Assembly: GCA_963731125.1 (NCBI GenBank)
Contig: CAVSVP010000013.1
Coordinates: 124,001 to 188,000, forward strand
Source: CAVSVP01 sp963731125
GTDB lineage: Bacteria > Pseudomonadota > Gammaproteobacteria > Competibacterales > Competibacteraceae
Reading direction: 5' to 3'
DNA: 64,000 nt
This document shows positions 32,457 through 41,586 of this stretch, in pieces (the first letter of the stretch is position 1; the number at the start of each line of letters is the position of its first letter). The position numbers and the translations under genes are program-made. Below the pieces are notes generated by a model. That model was not told the DNA's origin. It searched no databases and saw only the letters and a program-made list of their open reading frames with translations.

Positions 32457-34505
32457 CACCGATTTTCATTCTGTTATTTCAGGTAACTCAATGCTAAGCG
32501 AAACTAACCACGTTTCGTTGTTACTTGCGTTCCAGTCGTTCTCATAACGGCTACCCTAATAGTTGAACGCTAGCCGAAATCGCGACATAACAGATTTCTG
32601 CCGTGGCCCCATCATTTATCTGATCAGAGCCTAAAACAGTGCGCTAAGCTACGTATTTTTTCGAAATAGGTTGTCTCCCTCTAAATTATAACAAAAATAC
32701 ATTGATTTACTGTTCAGTTAATTATAGTATCTTCGCATGGAGCCTACGGAATTTTTTAGCCATCCCAGTTGCGCCCGCCAGCGCCAATACGAGGCGCTCA
32801 AAGCCTTCTCCCAGGAGAGACTGTCGGCGGCCGAAGCGGCCGCTTGCTTCGGCTTCTCGGTCTCGTACTTTAAGAAGCTGCGAGTTGAGTTTGTGCGCCG
32901 TCTTCGGCAGGGACGCAATCCCTTTTTTGTCGAACCCAAAACCGGTCCCAAACAGCGGCGTCGCAGCGACGCGTTGGTGGAGCAGATCATCGCGCTGCGC
33001 AAGCACAACTATGCGATCACCGATATCAAAGCGGTGCTAGAGGCCCAGGGGGGCGCTCTGTCATTGGATACGATCGATCAGCTTTTGAAAACCGAAGGCG
33101 TTGCGCCGCTACCGAAGCGCACTCGCCAACAGCGCCTGACGGGGAAACCGCCTCCGACCTTACCGGCGCCACGCAGCGCTACCCTGACGCTCGCTGACGA
33201 AGACTTTACCACCACCACGGGAGCGGGTCCCTTGGTTTTTCTGCCGCTACTCGAACGCTTAGGGATCGTGCCGGCGATTACCCAGGCGCCGTTTCCCTCG
33301 ACTAGCGAGATCCGCGATGGGCAAGCGGTGTTGTCGCTCTTGGCGCTGAAGCTGATGGGCACCCAGCGCTGGTCACACGACACCGCCTGGAATCTGGATC
33401 GAGCGTTGGGGCTATTTGCGGGGCTCAACGTGTTACCCAAAGCCACGACGCTGGCGAGCTATTCCTATCGGGTCACGCGGACCATGAATCGGCGCTTTCT
33501 CCTGCAGTTGAGTCGCTGTTTTCAACACGACAGCGCGCCGGGTGAATTCAATTTGGATTTCAAAACGATTCCCCATTGGGGCGATGCGAGTGTGCTGGAA
33601 AAACACGGGTCGGGCAGTCGTGCGAAAGCGCTCACGAGGGTCCTGGCCTTGATCGTGCAGGACCCCGCTACGGGGCACCTGGCTTATCCTAACGCCGATA
33701 TCCGACAGCGTGATCAAAGCGCGGCGGTGCTCGACTTCGTCGACTTTTGGAAGCAGGGCCGTGGGATCGCGCCCAAGGTGCTCATCTTCGATTCGAAGCT
33801 CACGACTTACCGCCCTCTCGATCAGCTCAATCAAAGTCCTGAGCGGATCACATTTCTGACCTTACGCCGGCGCGGTAAGCAGTTGCTCCAGGGCGTCGAG
33901 GCGTTGCCCGCCGAAGCTTGGCAGCGGGTGTCCGTGGCGCGCGCCAAGGGCAAACACCAGACGCTGCGGGGGCACGATGGCACCTGCACGCTGCCCCATT
34001 ACCCAGGGGAAGTTCGACAAGTCATTCTCACCGATCACGGGCGCCGGCAACCGACGTTTTTGATCACCAATGACTTCGAACTACCGGTTAAACACGTGGT
34101 GCAACAGTACGCGCGGCGATGGTTAGTGGAACAGGAAATCGCCGAGCAGATCGTGGCGTTTCACCTCAATAGTCCCTCGTCTTCCCTTGTCGTCAAGGTG
34201 GATCTTGACCTCACGTTGTCGCTCTTGGCCCATCATCTCTACCGTCAACTGGCCAATGGCTTACCGGGTTTTGAGCAGTGTACGGTCGAGACGAGCCATC
34301 GGAAATTCCTAGAAAATGGGGCGGCTATCACTATTCACGGCAACACCGTAACGGTTCGACTCAACAAAAAAACGCACCTCCCAATCTTGTTCGAGCTGCC
34401 GTGGATGACACAACCGACTCACCTGGCATGGATGGACATGAATATCCAGTTTCTGCCCGGAACCGTGTCATGAAGAGACCTTATTTATCGGAATGAAAAT
34501 CGGTG
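32457..34505 (+). mobile_element. 2049-bp IS, copy B
   Basis: Same ends and length as copy A at 12361. Target duplication ATGAT at 32452-32456 and 34506-34510. It sits immediately before the DUF29 start codon. Same orientation as copy A, so the two are 18-kb-apart direct repeats. Confidence 0.93.
32737..34473 (+). CDS. DDE transposase of the 2049-bp IS, copy B
   Basis: A 578-residue transposase identical to copy A apart from Thr for Pro in the TTTGAG segment (33224 A) and one silent change (34017 A). Both copies have complete reading frames, complete ends and their own target duplications, so at least one is likely active or was until recently. Confidence 0.85.
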   Translation: MEPTEFFSHPSCARQRQYEALKAFSQERLSAAEAAACFGFSVSYFKKLRVEFVRRLRQGRNPFFVEPKTGPKQRRRSDALVEQIIALRKHNYAITDIKAVLEAQGGALSLDTIDQLLKTEGVAPLPKRTRQQRLTGKPPPTLPAPRSATLTLADEDFTTTTGAGPLVFLPLLERLGIVPAITQAPFPSTSEIRDGQAVLSLLALKLMGTQRWSHDTAWNLDRALGLFAGLNVLPKATTLASYSYRVTRTMNRRFLLQLSRCFQHDSAPGEFNLDFKTIPHWGDASVLEKHGSGSRAKALTRVLALIVQDPATGHLAYPNADIRQRDQSAAVLDFVDFWKQGRGIAPKVLIFDSKLTTYRPLDQLNQSPERITFLTLRRRGKQLLQGVEALPAEAWQRVSVARAKGKHQTLRGHDGTCTLPHYPGEVRQVILTDHGRRQPTFLITNDFELPVKHVVQQYARRWLVEQEIAEQIVAFHLNSPSSSLVVKVDLDLTLSLLAHHLYRQLANGLPGFEQCTVETSHRKFLENGAAITIHGNTVTVRLNKKTHLPILFELPWMTQPTHLAWMDMNIQFLPGTVS

Positions 34506-34636
34506 ATGATATTTATTTCCACATTATCTGGCATCCAAAACGTCTAGAATCGCTACAATACTTCCGATGACAGTCCAGAAATTTGACCCTGCTCCGTGAC
34601 CCGATTCCCGCCCTCTTAATCGGCTGGAGCGCAAAG

Positions 34637-35050
34637 TTAGGCCTTTTCCGATTTCTCCCTCTCAAGAACTTCTGCCACTCGCTTGCCCGCCACCGATGGA
34701 GAAGATTCCTTGAGAAGTTGAAGGTGGATTAATGGCAAAGGAATTTTTTTAGTTGCTATATCTTCACGTAGCACAGGAATGATTTTCTTTTCATCCGCTA
34801 TTGCCGCCCCTAACTCGAAAAATGTCCAAGGGCTATCAACGTTATTCGGGCTTAAAATCACCACAAGAGTACTGCTCTGTCTTAATGCTTCTTGAATCTT
34901 CTCTTGCCAGCGCTCCCCGGGATGGATGTCCTGGACATCAAACCATGCTGTCACGCCGGATTCTCGAAGAGCAGCAACGAACTCCGACACCCAGGAACGA
35001 TCCTCTTGCGAGTAAGACAAGAAAACCTCGTATTTCTTTTCTTCAGCCAT
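34637..35050 (-). CDS. TIR-domain protein, second gene of a TIR pair
   Basis: A 137-residue protein that is nearly all TIR domain: KYEVFLSYSQEDRSWVSEFV, VTAWFDVQDIHPGERWQEKI, LVVILSPNNVDSPWTFFELG with the putative NADase Glu, KKIIPVLREDIATKKIPLPL. The C-terminus is charged (EVLEREKSEKA). The start at 35050 is preferred because it overlaps, by ATGGCTGA, the stop of the upstream TIR gene when that gene is rebuilt (see 35043-35138). TIR proteins of this size act as NAD-consuming effectors or as signalling subunits; which applies is not known. Confidence 0.85.
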   Translation of the reverse strand: MAEEKKYEVFLSYSQEDRSWVSEFVAALRESGVTAWFDVQDIHPGERWQEKIQEALRQSSTLVVILSPNNVDSPWTFFELGAAIADEKKIIPVLREDIATKKIPLPLIHLQLLKESSPSVAGKRVAEVLEREKSEKA

Positions 35051-35138
35051 TGCTGTTGCTCTGCTGTGCGACACGCGCACCAAGTTGCTGAAAGTACTGA
35101 TCGATATCGCGTAGGCGTATGATGTCCCGCTTCTTTAG
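35043..35138 (-). pseudogene. C-terminal 32 codons of the first TIR gene, separated by IS1634 insertion
   Basis: Read on the minus strand from the TTAG duplication, this segment encodes LKKRDIIRLRDIDQYFQQLG followed by ARVAQQSNSNG and a TGA at 35043-35045. It continues exactly the N-terminal piece at 38220-38555 (NVPVF then LKKRD). The whole gene would be 144 codons. Its stop overlaps the start of the downstream TIR gene by 8 bases, so the two TIR genes formed a coupled pair. Confidence 0.85.
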
Positions 35139-35301
35139 ACTGAAGTTTTATCGTGACTCGTTCTCATTTATGTTCTAAACTTAGAATAAATCGAATAATA
35201 ATTTGCGATTTTTTCATTTTAGGGTGCAAAGTGTACCCATGTAAATATACATGAAGAGGTAGCTTTTCTAAGGAAAGATGAGGTATCCTGTATTCAGGTA
35301 G

Positions 35302-35807
35302 ATTGATATTGTTCCCAATCGTCACTCTCCCCCGGCTATCTTACTGCGCGAATCGGTCCGCGAGGGCCAAAAGATCCGCAAACGCACCCTGGCGAATTTA
35401 TCGAGCTTATCGCTGGAGCAAGCCGAAGCGATCCGGCTGATTCTGAAAGGCCAACCGTTGATGCCGGTGGAAGAGGCGTTTACCATCGAGACCACCCATG
35501 CGCACGGTCATATCCGGGCGGTGTGGGAAGCGATGCAGCGGCTTCAGTTGAAGTCGTTGTTAGCCTCACGTCCGTCTCGACAGCGGGATGTAGTGACGGC
35601 GCTGGTGGTGGCGCGGCTTCTCAAGCCCACCAGTAAACTGGCGACGCATCGGTGGTGGAAGCACACCACCCTGGCGATGGAGCTGGGGTTAGGCGAGGTC
35701 AGCGACGAGGAACTGTATGGGGCGCTGGATTGGCTGCTAAGCCGGCAAGCACGGCTGGAAGGGAAGCTGGCCGAGCGGCATTTATCGGCCGGTGGTCTGG
35801 TCATGTA
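35302..35807 (+). pseudogene. IS1634-family transposase, N-terminal piece
   Basis: The frame IDIVPNRHSPPAILLRESV onward (35302) matches the start of IS1634-type transposases, which usually begin MYIDIVPN; here the two preceding codons read AGG TAG where ATG TAT/C would be expected, so the start is lost or amber-blocked. The piece continues through EEAFTIETTHAHGHIRAVWE and ends at LSAGGLVMY, where IS630 copy B is inserted at TA (35806-35807). Confidence 0.8.
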
Positions 35808-36921
35808 AGTAATCGATCACAAGTATTTTAACATTTTATGAGAATGCGATCTGGTATTCAGTGCCGATGTTTCTCAGGATCTTAAAGAGCTCTTCTCTGA
35901 GAGCTGGAAAAGGATTCGTAGGCCGAGAAGGGCAACCATTCATATTTGATCTTGCGCCACAAGATTTCGATCAAATTTAATTCCGGTGAATACGGGGCGA
36001 GGAATTCTAGCTGCAGACCGGTAGCGTGCCAGCGTTCCCGGTTTGCCGCAACCGCTTCGCTGGTATGGAGCGAGGCATTATCGAGTACCACGACGGTGGG
36101 TTTTTCTCGGGTCTTGGCAAACGCATCAAAGCAGGCGATCACGACCGCGGTATCGATGGTGCCCTCAAAGACATAGGAATGAACGTCACTGGTCCGATCC
36201 ATAAACCCGAGCACATGGAGCCGCTGGCTGTGGGACGCCGGTAACTCGATCGTCTCGCCGCGGGGTTGCCACGCGTAAGCCATCGCCGGGACGAGGGTAA
36301 AGCCGGACTCGTCAAAATAATACCGCTCAATCGCCCCGCTCGCCTCGCGCTCAATCAGCTCGGCAAGCCGTTCCACCGAAGCGGCAAACGCCTGGGGATC
36401 GCGCTTGTCTTTGAGCGATTGTCGCACCCGCTTCCACACCAGCCCCGCCCGTTGGCACAACCGTTTAATCGTCTTCCTACTGACCTGGCGCCCGCAGCGC
36501 TTCTCTAACGCCGCCAGCACCCGCTTGATGGAGCGCGGCTCCGCTTCGAGCCACGCCAGCACCGGCGCTTCTTCCGCGGCGCTGAGTTTGCGCGGCCGAC
36601 CACTGCGCGCTTGATCCAGTAACCCCACTAACCCCCGACGTGCCCACGCTTTCAGCCAACTCGAGACCGTCTGGCGACACACGCCATAGATCGCCGCGAT
36701 CGCTTGAACCCGATAACCCGACGCACTCAGCAAAATCGCATGGGCGCGCATCCGTGTCCAATGAAACGGGTGGTGTTGGTGCATCTCTTGTAGCGTCACC
36801 TTCTCGGGCTCGCTCAGGGGGGTTACCAATAACATCAGTGGCCTATCACAACAATGGGACTCTAAAATAGAATAAGGTTACCTCATTTTTGCTTTTGTTA
36901 AAATACTTATGGCCGACTACT
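35808..36921 (-). mobile_element. IS630-family element, copy B (nested)
   Basis: 1114 bp, same ends as copy A, inserted at TA (35806-35807 and 36922-36923) within the IS1634 transposase gene. The target gene reads through in frame when this element and one TA are removed (LVMYDLTSSYLEG). Confidence 0.93.
35882..36835 (-). CDS. IS630-family transposase, copy B, C-terminally frameshifted
   Basis: A 317-residue product starting from the natural ATG at 36835 (MLLVTPLSEPEKVTLQEMHQ; C run of six). DDE motifs as in copy A. Near the C-terminus an indel (GCTCTCAGAGAAGAGC against GCCTCCGAGATGAGC in copy A) shifts the frame after SAYESFSS, so the last residues differ (SQRRAL) and about 20 native residues are lost. 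The two copies thus carry different lesions. Confidence 0.82.
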   Translation of the reverse strand: MLLVTPLSEPEKVTLQEMHQHHPFHWTRMRAHAILLSASGYRVQAIAAIYGVCRQTVSSWLKAWARRGLVGLLDQARSGRPRKLSAAEEAPVLAWLEAEPRSIKRVLAALEKRCGRQVSRKTIKRLCQRAGLVWKRVRQSLKDKRDPQAFAASVERLAELIEREASGAIERYYFDESGFTLVPAMAYAWQPRGETIELPASHSQRLHVLGFMDRTSDVHSYVFEGTIDTAVVIACFDAFAKTREKPTVVVLDNASLHTSEAVAANRERWHATGLQLEFLAPYSPELNLIEILWRKIKYEWLPFSAYESFSSSQRRAL

Positions 36922-36923
36922 TA

Positions 36924-38121
36924 TGACTTGACCTCCAGTTATCTAGAGGGCCACACCTGTCCCTTGGGTGCCCGGGGCTACAATCGCGATGGCAAGAAAG
37001 GGAAGCTCCAGATCAACTATGGCTTGTTGACGGATCGCCGGGGCTGTCCGGTGTCGGTGTCGGTGTTTGCAGGCAATGTCGCCGATCCACCGACGCTGCT
37101 GGCGCAAGTGGAGACACTGCGCGCACGCTTTGGGATTCGGGAGATAGTGCTGGTGGGCGATCGGGGTATGCTGACTCAGACTCAGATCGAGGTGCTCAAG
37201 CAGCATGCTGGCATCGACTGGATTGGCGCCTTAAACTCCGGTGCCATTTACCGGTTGATCCAACAGGACGTGGTGACGGTGGCGCAACTGGTCGACCAAC
37301 CGCTGATGACGCTGACCCATCCCGATTATCCGGGTGAGCGACTGATTGCCTGTCGTAATGCGGCCGTGGCGAAAAAACGCGCCCAGAAACGCCAAGCGCT
37401 GCTCGAGGCCACCGAACAAGAACTCACCCCCATTCAAGCCATGATCGCGCGGGGGAACCTGAGTGGTGCAGATCAAATCGGGGTACGGGTCGGCAAAGTG
37501 ATCAACCGCTACAAAATGGCCAAGCATTTCCAGCTGACCATCGAGGCCGAGACGTTCACTTTTCAGCGTGATGAAGCGAAAATTGCCGCCGAAAGTGCCT
37601 TCGATGGCGTGTATGTGGTGCGTACCCGTCTCACCCGGGACCGTCTGGAAGCCGAAGAGACGGTCCGTTGTTATAAAAACTTGAGTCGGGTCGAGCGGGC
37701 CTTTCGCTCGATCAAGACCCTTGATCTGCACGTACGCCCGATCTTTCATCGCCTGGCCGATCGGGTGAAGGCCCATATCTTGCTTTGCCTGCTGGCCTAC
37801 TACGTGAAATGGCACCTCATGGAGGCGTGGCGCCCGCTGCTGTTTGCCGATGACCCGCCACCCGAACACTCTCCGCACAATCCGGTGGCTCCGGCCCAGC
37901 GCTCCGAGGCCGCCCTTCAGAAAATTCAGTCCAAGCCGTTGCCTGATGGCACCGAGGTGCACAGCTTTCAGACCCGGCTCGATAGCCTGAGCACCCTCAC
38001 GCGCAATACCTGTCGACGACGAACGGCGGGGGCCTCTCAGGAACCCACCTGCACGCTGGACACCCAACCCGACGCTGAACAACAGCGCGCCTATGACCTG
38101 CTCAAGGAGATCCGTCCCTAG
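36924..38121 (+). pseudogene. IS1634-family transposase, C-terminal piece
   Basis: Continues the N-terminal piece in frame (YDLTSSYLEGHTCPLGARGY). It has the DDE core: FAGNVADPPTLLAQVETLR, IVLVGDRGMLTQTQIEVL, YKNLSRVERAFRSIKTLDL with the Glu region, and AHILLCLLAYYVKWHL. Joined, the gene has 568 codons without its original start. It ends about 94 bases before the right end of the element. Confidence 0.87.
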
Positions 38122-38210
38122 GCAGTCAATGATGTAGACAGTAACGCGCAGTCCGTTTTCTTCTATCTCATTGATGGAACAGGCGTTTATGCTATTTTGC
38201 CAATAAAACT

Positions 38211-38555
38211 TCAGTTTAGAAACACGGGAACGTTAGGCTGTGTCTGAAACTCGGTGATAGACAATCCATGGAGAACAACGATTATGGGAATTCGCCGTAT
38301 CCACGCTGCCCCAATCTCAGCCCATACATATGGCCTTTCGAGCGACCAAGGGGTGAAAAGCACCAATAGCTCATCAGCCTGATCTAGGAATCGTCGGATG
38401 TCTTCCTCAAACTCAGCACCAACATCAACATCGGCTTCATCAAGAAAAGGTCGTGCACCGCGATGTTCGATTTCCTTTGCGATTTGTCGGGCCACCCATG
38501 TGTCTTCTCCTGAATGGCTCACAAATACAAGCTTTTGACTTATCGGTGCCGACAT
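38211..38555 (-). pseudogene. TIR-domain protein, first gene of the TIR pair, N-terminal piece
   Basis: MSAPISQKLVFVSHSGEDTW opens a TIR domain (GARPFLDEADVDVGAEFEED, LLVLFTPWSLERPYVWAEIG with the expected Glu, IPIIVVLHGLS). Native coding stops at 38220 after NVPVF; the last bases up to 38211 come from the IS1634 end and give a false LN-stop. The missing 32 codons are at 35043-35138. Rebuilt, the protein is 143 residues and is translationally coupled to the second TIR gene. Confidence 0.87.
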
Positions 38556-38657
38556 CTCTTCTTTTATTACCTTGTCCTAATAGGGTGATGTTGGGGTTCC
38601 TTCGTCACCCCAACCTATCAACCTATGGTCTTTTCCGATTTCTCCTTCTCAAGTGAG

Positions 38658-40685
38658 CTATTGATCAACGCCCTGCCGCCGCCGGCTGCGCCGCCGCTCA
38701 GCACCCCCCGCGCCGCCCGCTGCGGTAACCACTTTGGCTTGCGGCAGCTTAACCGTCTGGGAGAGATTGGGATAGGCCGCAGTTTTATGCGGTATGGCCA
38801 TGGCTTCGACAAAGTGTTCCTGAAACCTCGGTTCCACCGCCGTCTCCACCTTCTCTACCCGGCGCACCAGAGCCTCAATTTCAGCGCGTGCTTTACGATC
38901 CAGCAGGGCGATGCGTGCACCCGTTCCGGCCGCATTGCCGGCCGAGGTTACCTGGGTCAGATCGCAGTCCGGAATCAGCCCGAGCACCATGGCGTACTTG
39001 ACGTCGATATGACTGCCAAAGGCACCGGCCAGGCGAATGCGCTCCACCTGCTCGACGCCCAACCGGTCCATCAGCAGGCGGGCACCGGCATAGAGAGCCG
39101 CCTTGGCCAATTGGATGGCACGCACATCATTCTGGGTAATGCGCAACGTGACGTCGCCTTCGTACAGGAGATAAGCATACGTGCGTCCTTCGGCTATGAT
39201 GCGTGGGCTTTGCACCGCCAACGCCCCATCGAGCATGCCATCTTGATTGAGAATGCCTGCCAGGTACATCTCCGCCAGCACCTCGATAATGCCCGAACCA
39301 CAGATACCGGTAATGCCGATCCCGCGAATGCCGTGTGCAAATCCCGGTTCATCCGACCAGACATCACAGCCGATCACTTTAAAGCGCGGTTCCAGGGTTT
39401 TCGGGTCGATGCGCACCCGCTCCACGGCGCCCGGTGCGGCACGCTGACCACAGCTGATCTGCGCCCCTTCGAAAGCGGGTCCGGTGGGACTGGAGGCGGC
39501 CAGCAGCCGTTGCTGGTTGCCAAGCACAATCTCGGCATTGGTGCCCACATCGACCAACAGGCTGATCTTATCGGAAAGCTGCGGTTCTTCGGATAGGATC
39601 ACCCCGGCGGTATCGGCCCCGACATGCCCGGCGATACACGGCAGCACGTAGACCCGCGCGTTGGGATGCACCTGCAGGTCCAGTTCCGTCGCCCACAGGG
39701 TAATGGCTTCGTCAGTGGCCAGGGCAAAGGGCGCCCCGCCCAGTTCGATCGGATTAATGCCCAGCAAGAGATGATGCATGATGGGATTACCGACAAAGGT
39801 CAGCTCCAGAATATCGCTCGCCGCTATGCCGGCCGTTGCCGCCACTTCCTGCGCCAGCCCGTCGACCGCCTTGCGCACGACGCGGGTCATCTCTTTTTCG
39901 CCGCCGGAGTGCATCATGATATAGGAGACCCGGCTCATCAAATCCTCCCCAAAGCGGATCTGAGGATTCATCACGCCGGCGGCGGCAATCACTTCGCCAC
40001 TGGCCAGCTCGCAGAGGTGGCCGGCAATGGTGGTGGACCCCACATCCACGGCCAGCCCGTAGGCTTTGTCCCGAAACCCCGGCCACACCGCAATGAGCTG
40101 GTTGTCGTTATGCACCGCTACCGTAACTTTCCAAGTTCCCTGACGCAAGGCCTGCTGGAGTTGCTGCAGCACCCGCACATCGCAGCGCAGGTCCGTCAAT
40201 CGCCATTCAAACTCCAGAGCCTCTTCCAGACGCCGCAGATCGCTGGAAGGATCGTGCATGTCCGGTTCCTGGACATCCACGTAGTACAGCCGCACCACGG
40301 GGTCCAACTGAATCGCATGGACCTCGGCCCGCTTGCGCACGACTTGCCGATGAACTTGACTGTCCGGCGGCACATCGATGACCGCATCGCCCAGCAGCAG
40401 CGTGGAACAGCTGAGTCGGCGGCCTGGTTTTAAACCCTGGGTCTCGGCATAGTGTTGTTCTACTTCGCCCAAAGACGACAAATGCGCGGCGCTGGAGGTA
40501 ATGCCGTGTTTGGCGAATTCCCCCTCGCTCAGTTCGATTTGGCAGCGGCCGCAAAGACCTCGCCCTCCACACACGGAGTCGATATCCACACCCAAGGCCC
40601 GCCCCGCCTGTAACAGCGGAGTGCCAAGAGGAAACCGCCCGCGTCGTCCCGAGGGCAGAAAAACCACCAAGGCGTCGTCAGCCAC
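38658..40685 (-). CDS. RACo-like corrinoid activation protein (2Fe-2S, DUF4445/ASKHA)
   Basis: An N-terminal plant-type [2Fe-2S] domain (DIDSVCGGRGLCGRCQIEL with further Cys in RLSCSTLLLG) is followed by the RACo middle domain and an ASKHA ATPase part: GLAVDVGSTTIAGHLCEL, LTFVGNPIMHHLLLGI, PCIAGHVGADTAGVILSEE split, SLLVDVGTNAEIVLGN, GICGSGIIEVLAEM. Such proteins use ATP to reduce Co(II) corrinoid back to Co(I) in methyl transfer. A GTG at 40685 overlapping the previous stop by 8 bases is preferred; an ATG at 40775 is also in frame. It ends the corrinoid operon and would reactivate the protein encoded at 44170. Confidence 0.9.
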   Translation of the reverse strand: MADDALVVFLPSGRRGRFPLGTPLLQAGRALGVDIDSVCGGRGLCGRCQIELSEGEFAKHGITSSAAHLSSLGEVEQHYAETQGLKPGRRLSCSTLLLGDAVIDVPPDSQVHRQVVRKRAEVHAIQLDPVVRLYYVDVQEPDMHDPSSDLRRLEEALEFEWRLTDLRCDVRVLQQLQQALRQGTWKVTVAVHNDNQLIAVWPGFRDKAYGLAVDVGSTTIAGHLCELASGEVIAAAGVMNPQIRFGEDLMSRVSYIMMHSGGEKEMTRVVRKAVDGLAQEVAATAGIAASDILELTFVGNPIMHHLLLGINPIELGGAPFALATDEAITLWATELDLQVHPNARVYVLPCIAGHVGADTAGVILSEEPQLSDKISLLVDVGTNAEIVLGNQQRLLAASSPTGPAFEGAQISCGQRAAPGAVERVRIDPKTLEPRFKVIGCDVWSDEPGFAHGIRGIGITGICGSGIIEVLAEMYLAGILNQDGMLDGALAVQSPRIIAEGRTYAYLLYEGDVTLRITQNDVRAIQLAKAALYAGARLLMDRLGVEQVERIRLAGAFGSHIDVKYAMVLGLIPDCDLTQVTSAGNAAGTGARIALLDRKARAEIEALVRRVEKVETAVEPRFQEHFVEAMAIPHKTAAYPNLSQTVKLPQAKVVTAAGGAGGAERRRSRRRQGVDQ

Positions 40686-41586
40686 GGCGCCGCCGTCCCT
40701 CGCGCCGCCCCCGAGGCGCTTCACCTTCGGCGCCGGCCGGTTGGGGTTCCCGGAATTTTCTGATCCAGCGCGCACAGTCCCGGTCGTGGCCCATCATCAC
40801 GTCGGCGCCCATGACCGCCATCATCACTTCGGGATGCAGCGGACTGGTGATGGCAGAAGTCATACCGGCACCAATGGCCATGCTCAAAAAGGCGGCGTTA
40901 ATGCCGTTGCGAGCGGGCAAGCCGAAACTGATATTGGAAGCGCCGCAGGTGGTGTTGACCTTAAGCTCTTCGCGCAGCCGGCGGATAAGATATAGCACCT
41001 GCCGACCGGCCGTGTTAATGGCGCCTATCGGCATCACTAGCGGGTCAACCACCACGTCGCGATAGGGAATGCCGTGGTCGGCGGCCCGCTCGACAATCTT
41101 TTTAGCCACACTGAAGCGTATATTCGGGTCTTCTGAAATACCGGTTTCGTCATTGGAAATAGCCACCACCGCCGCATCGTATTTCTTAACCAGGGGCAAC
41201 ACCGCTTCCAGGCGCTCTTCTTCACCGGTCACCGAGTTCACCAAGGCTTTGCCCTGGTAAACCGCAAGCCCCGCCTCCAAGGCAGCCACAATGCTGGAAT
41301 CGATGGACAGCGGCACCTTGGTAATGGACTGCACCAGCTTAATGGCTTCGGCCAAAATAGCCGGTTCATCGGCCAAAGGAATACCGGCGTTAACGTCCAG
41401 CATATGGGCCCCGGCCTCTACCTGGGCAATGACGTCTTTTTCCACTCGGCTAAAATCACCGGCGGCCATTTCCGCCGCCAGCAGTTTACGTCCGGTGGGG
41501 TTGATCCGTTCGCCGATGACGACGAACGGGCGCTCGAAGCCAATAACCACCTCCTTGGTGGCACTGCTTACGACGGTATCGGTCAT
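40678..41586 (-). CDS. Methyltetrahydrofolate:corrinoid methyltransferase (pterin-binding)
   Basis: A 302-residue TIM-barrel pterin-binding protein: FVVIGERINPTGRKLLAAEM, AGAHMLDVNAGIPLADEPA, LSIDSSIVAALEAGL, KALVNSVTGEEERL, and CGASNISFGLPARNGINAAF. These match AcsE/MtgA-type methyltransferases that move the methyl group between methyl-THF and a corrinoid protein. Here it would run corrinoid to THF. Its ATG overlaps the metF stop by 4 bases. The C-terminal arginine/glycine-rich tail is unusual and is coded in the overlap with the activator gene. Confidence 0.92.
   Translation of the reverse strand: MTDTVVSSATKEVVIGFERPFVVIGERINPTGRKLLAAEMAAGDFSRVEKDVIAQVEAGAHMLDVNAGIPLADEPAILAEAIKLVQSITKVPLSIDSSIVAALEAGLAVYQGKALVNSVTGEEERLEAVLPLVKKYDAAVVAISNDETGISEDPNIRFSVAKKIVERAADHGIPYRDVVVDPLVMPIGAINTAGRQVLYLIRRLREELKVNTTCGASNISFGLPARNGINAAFLSMAIGAGMTSAITSPLHPEVMMAVMGADVMMGHDRDCARWIRKFREPQPAGAEGEAPRGRREGRRRRG

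Larger units (their letters stand above)
35139..38215 (+). mobile_element. IS1634-type element, interrupted by IS630 copy B
   Basis: The ends are ACTGAAGTTTTAT at 35139 and the complementary ATAAAACTTCAGT at 38215. TTAG occurs on both sides (35135-35138 and 38216-38219) as target duplication, possibly TTTAG. Without the nested 1114-bp IS630 and its TA the element is 1961 bp. It interrupts the first of two TIR genes. Confidence 0.85.

Noticed and set aside
12361..34505. Composite transposon bounded by the two 2049-bp IS copies
   Set aside because: The outer flanks do not match; each copy has its own 5-bp duplication, so the 18-kb interval did not move as a unit.
39624..40433. A long plus-strand frame of about 269 codons opposite the RACo-like gene
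   Set aside because: No recognisable motif and fully antisense to a well-supported gene; similar antisense frames occur opposite 37231-38082 and 17640-18086.
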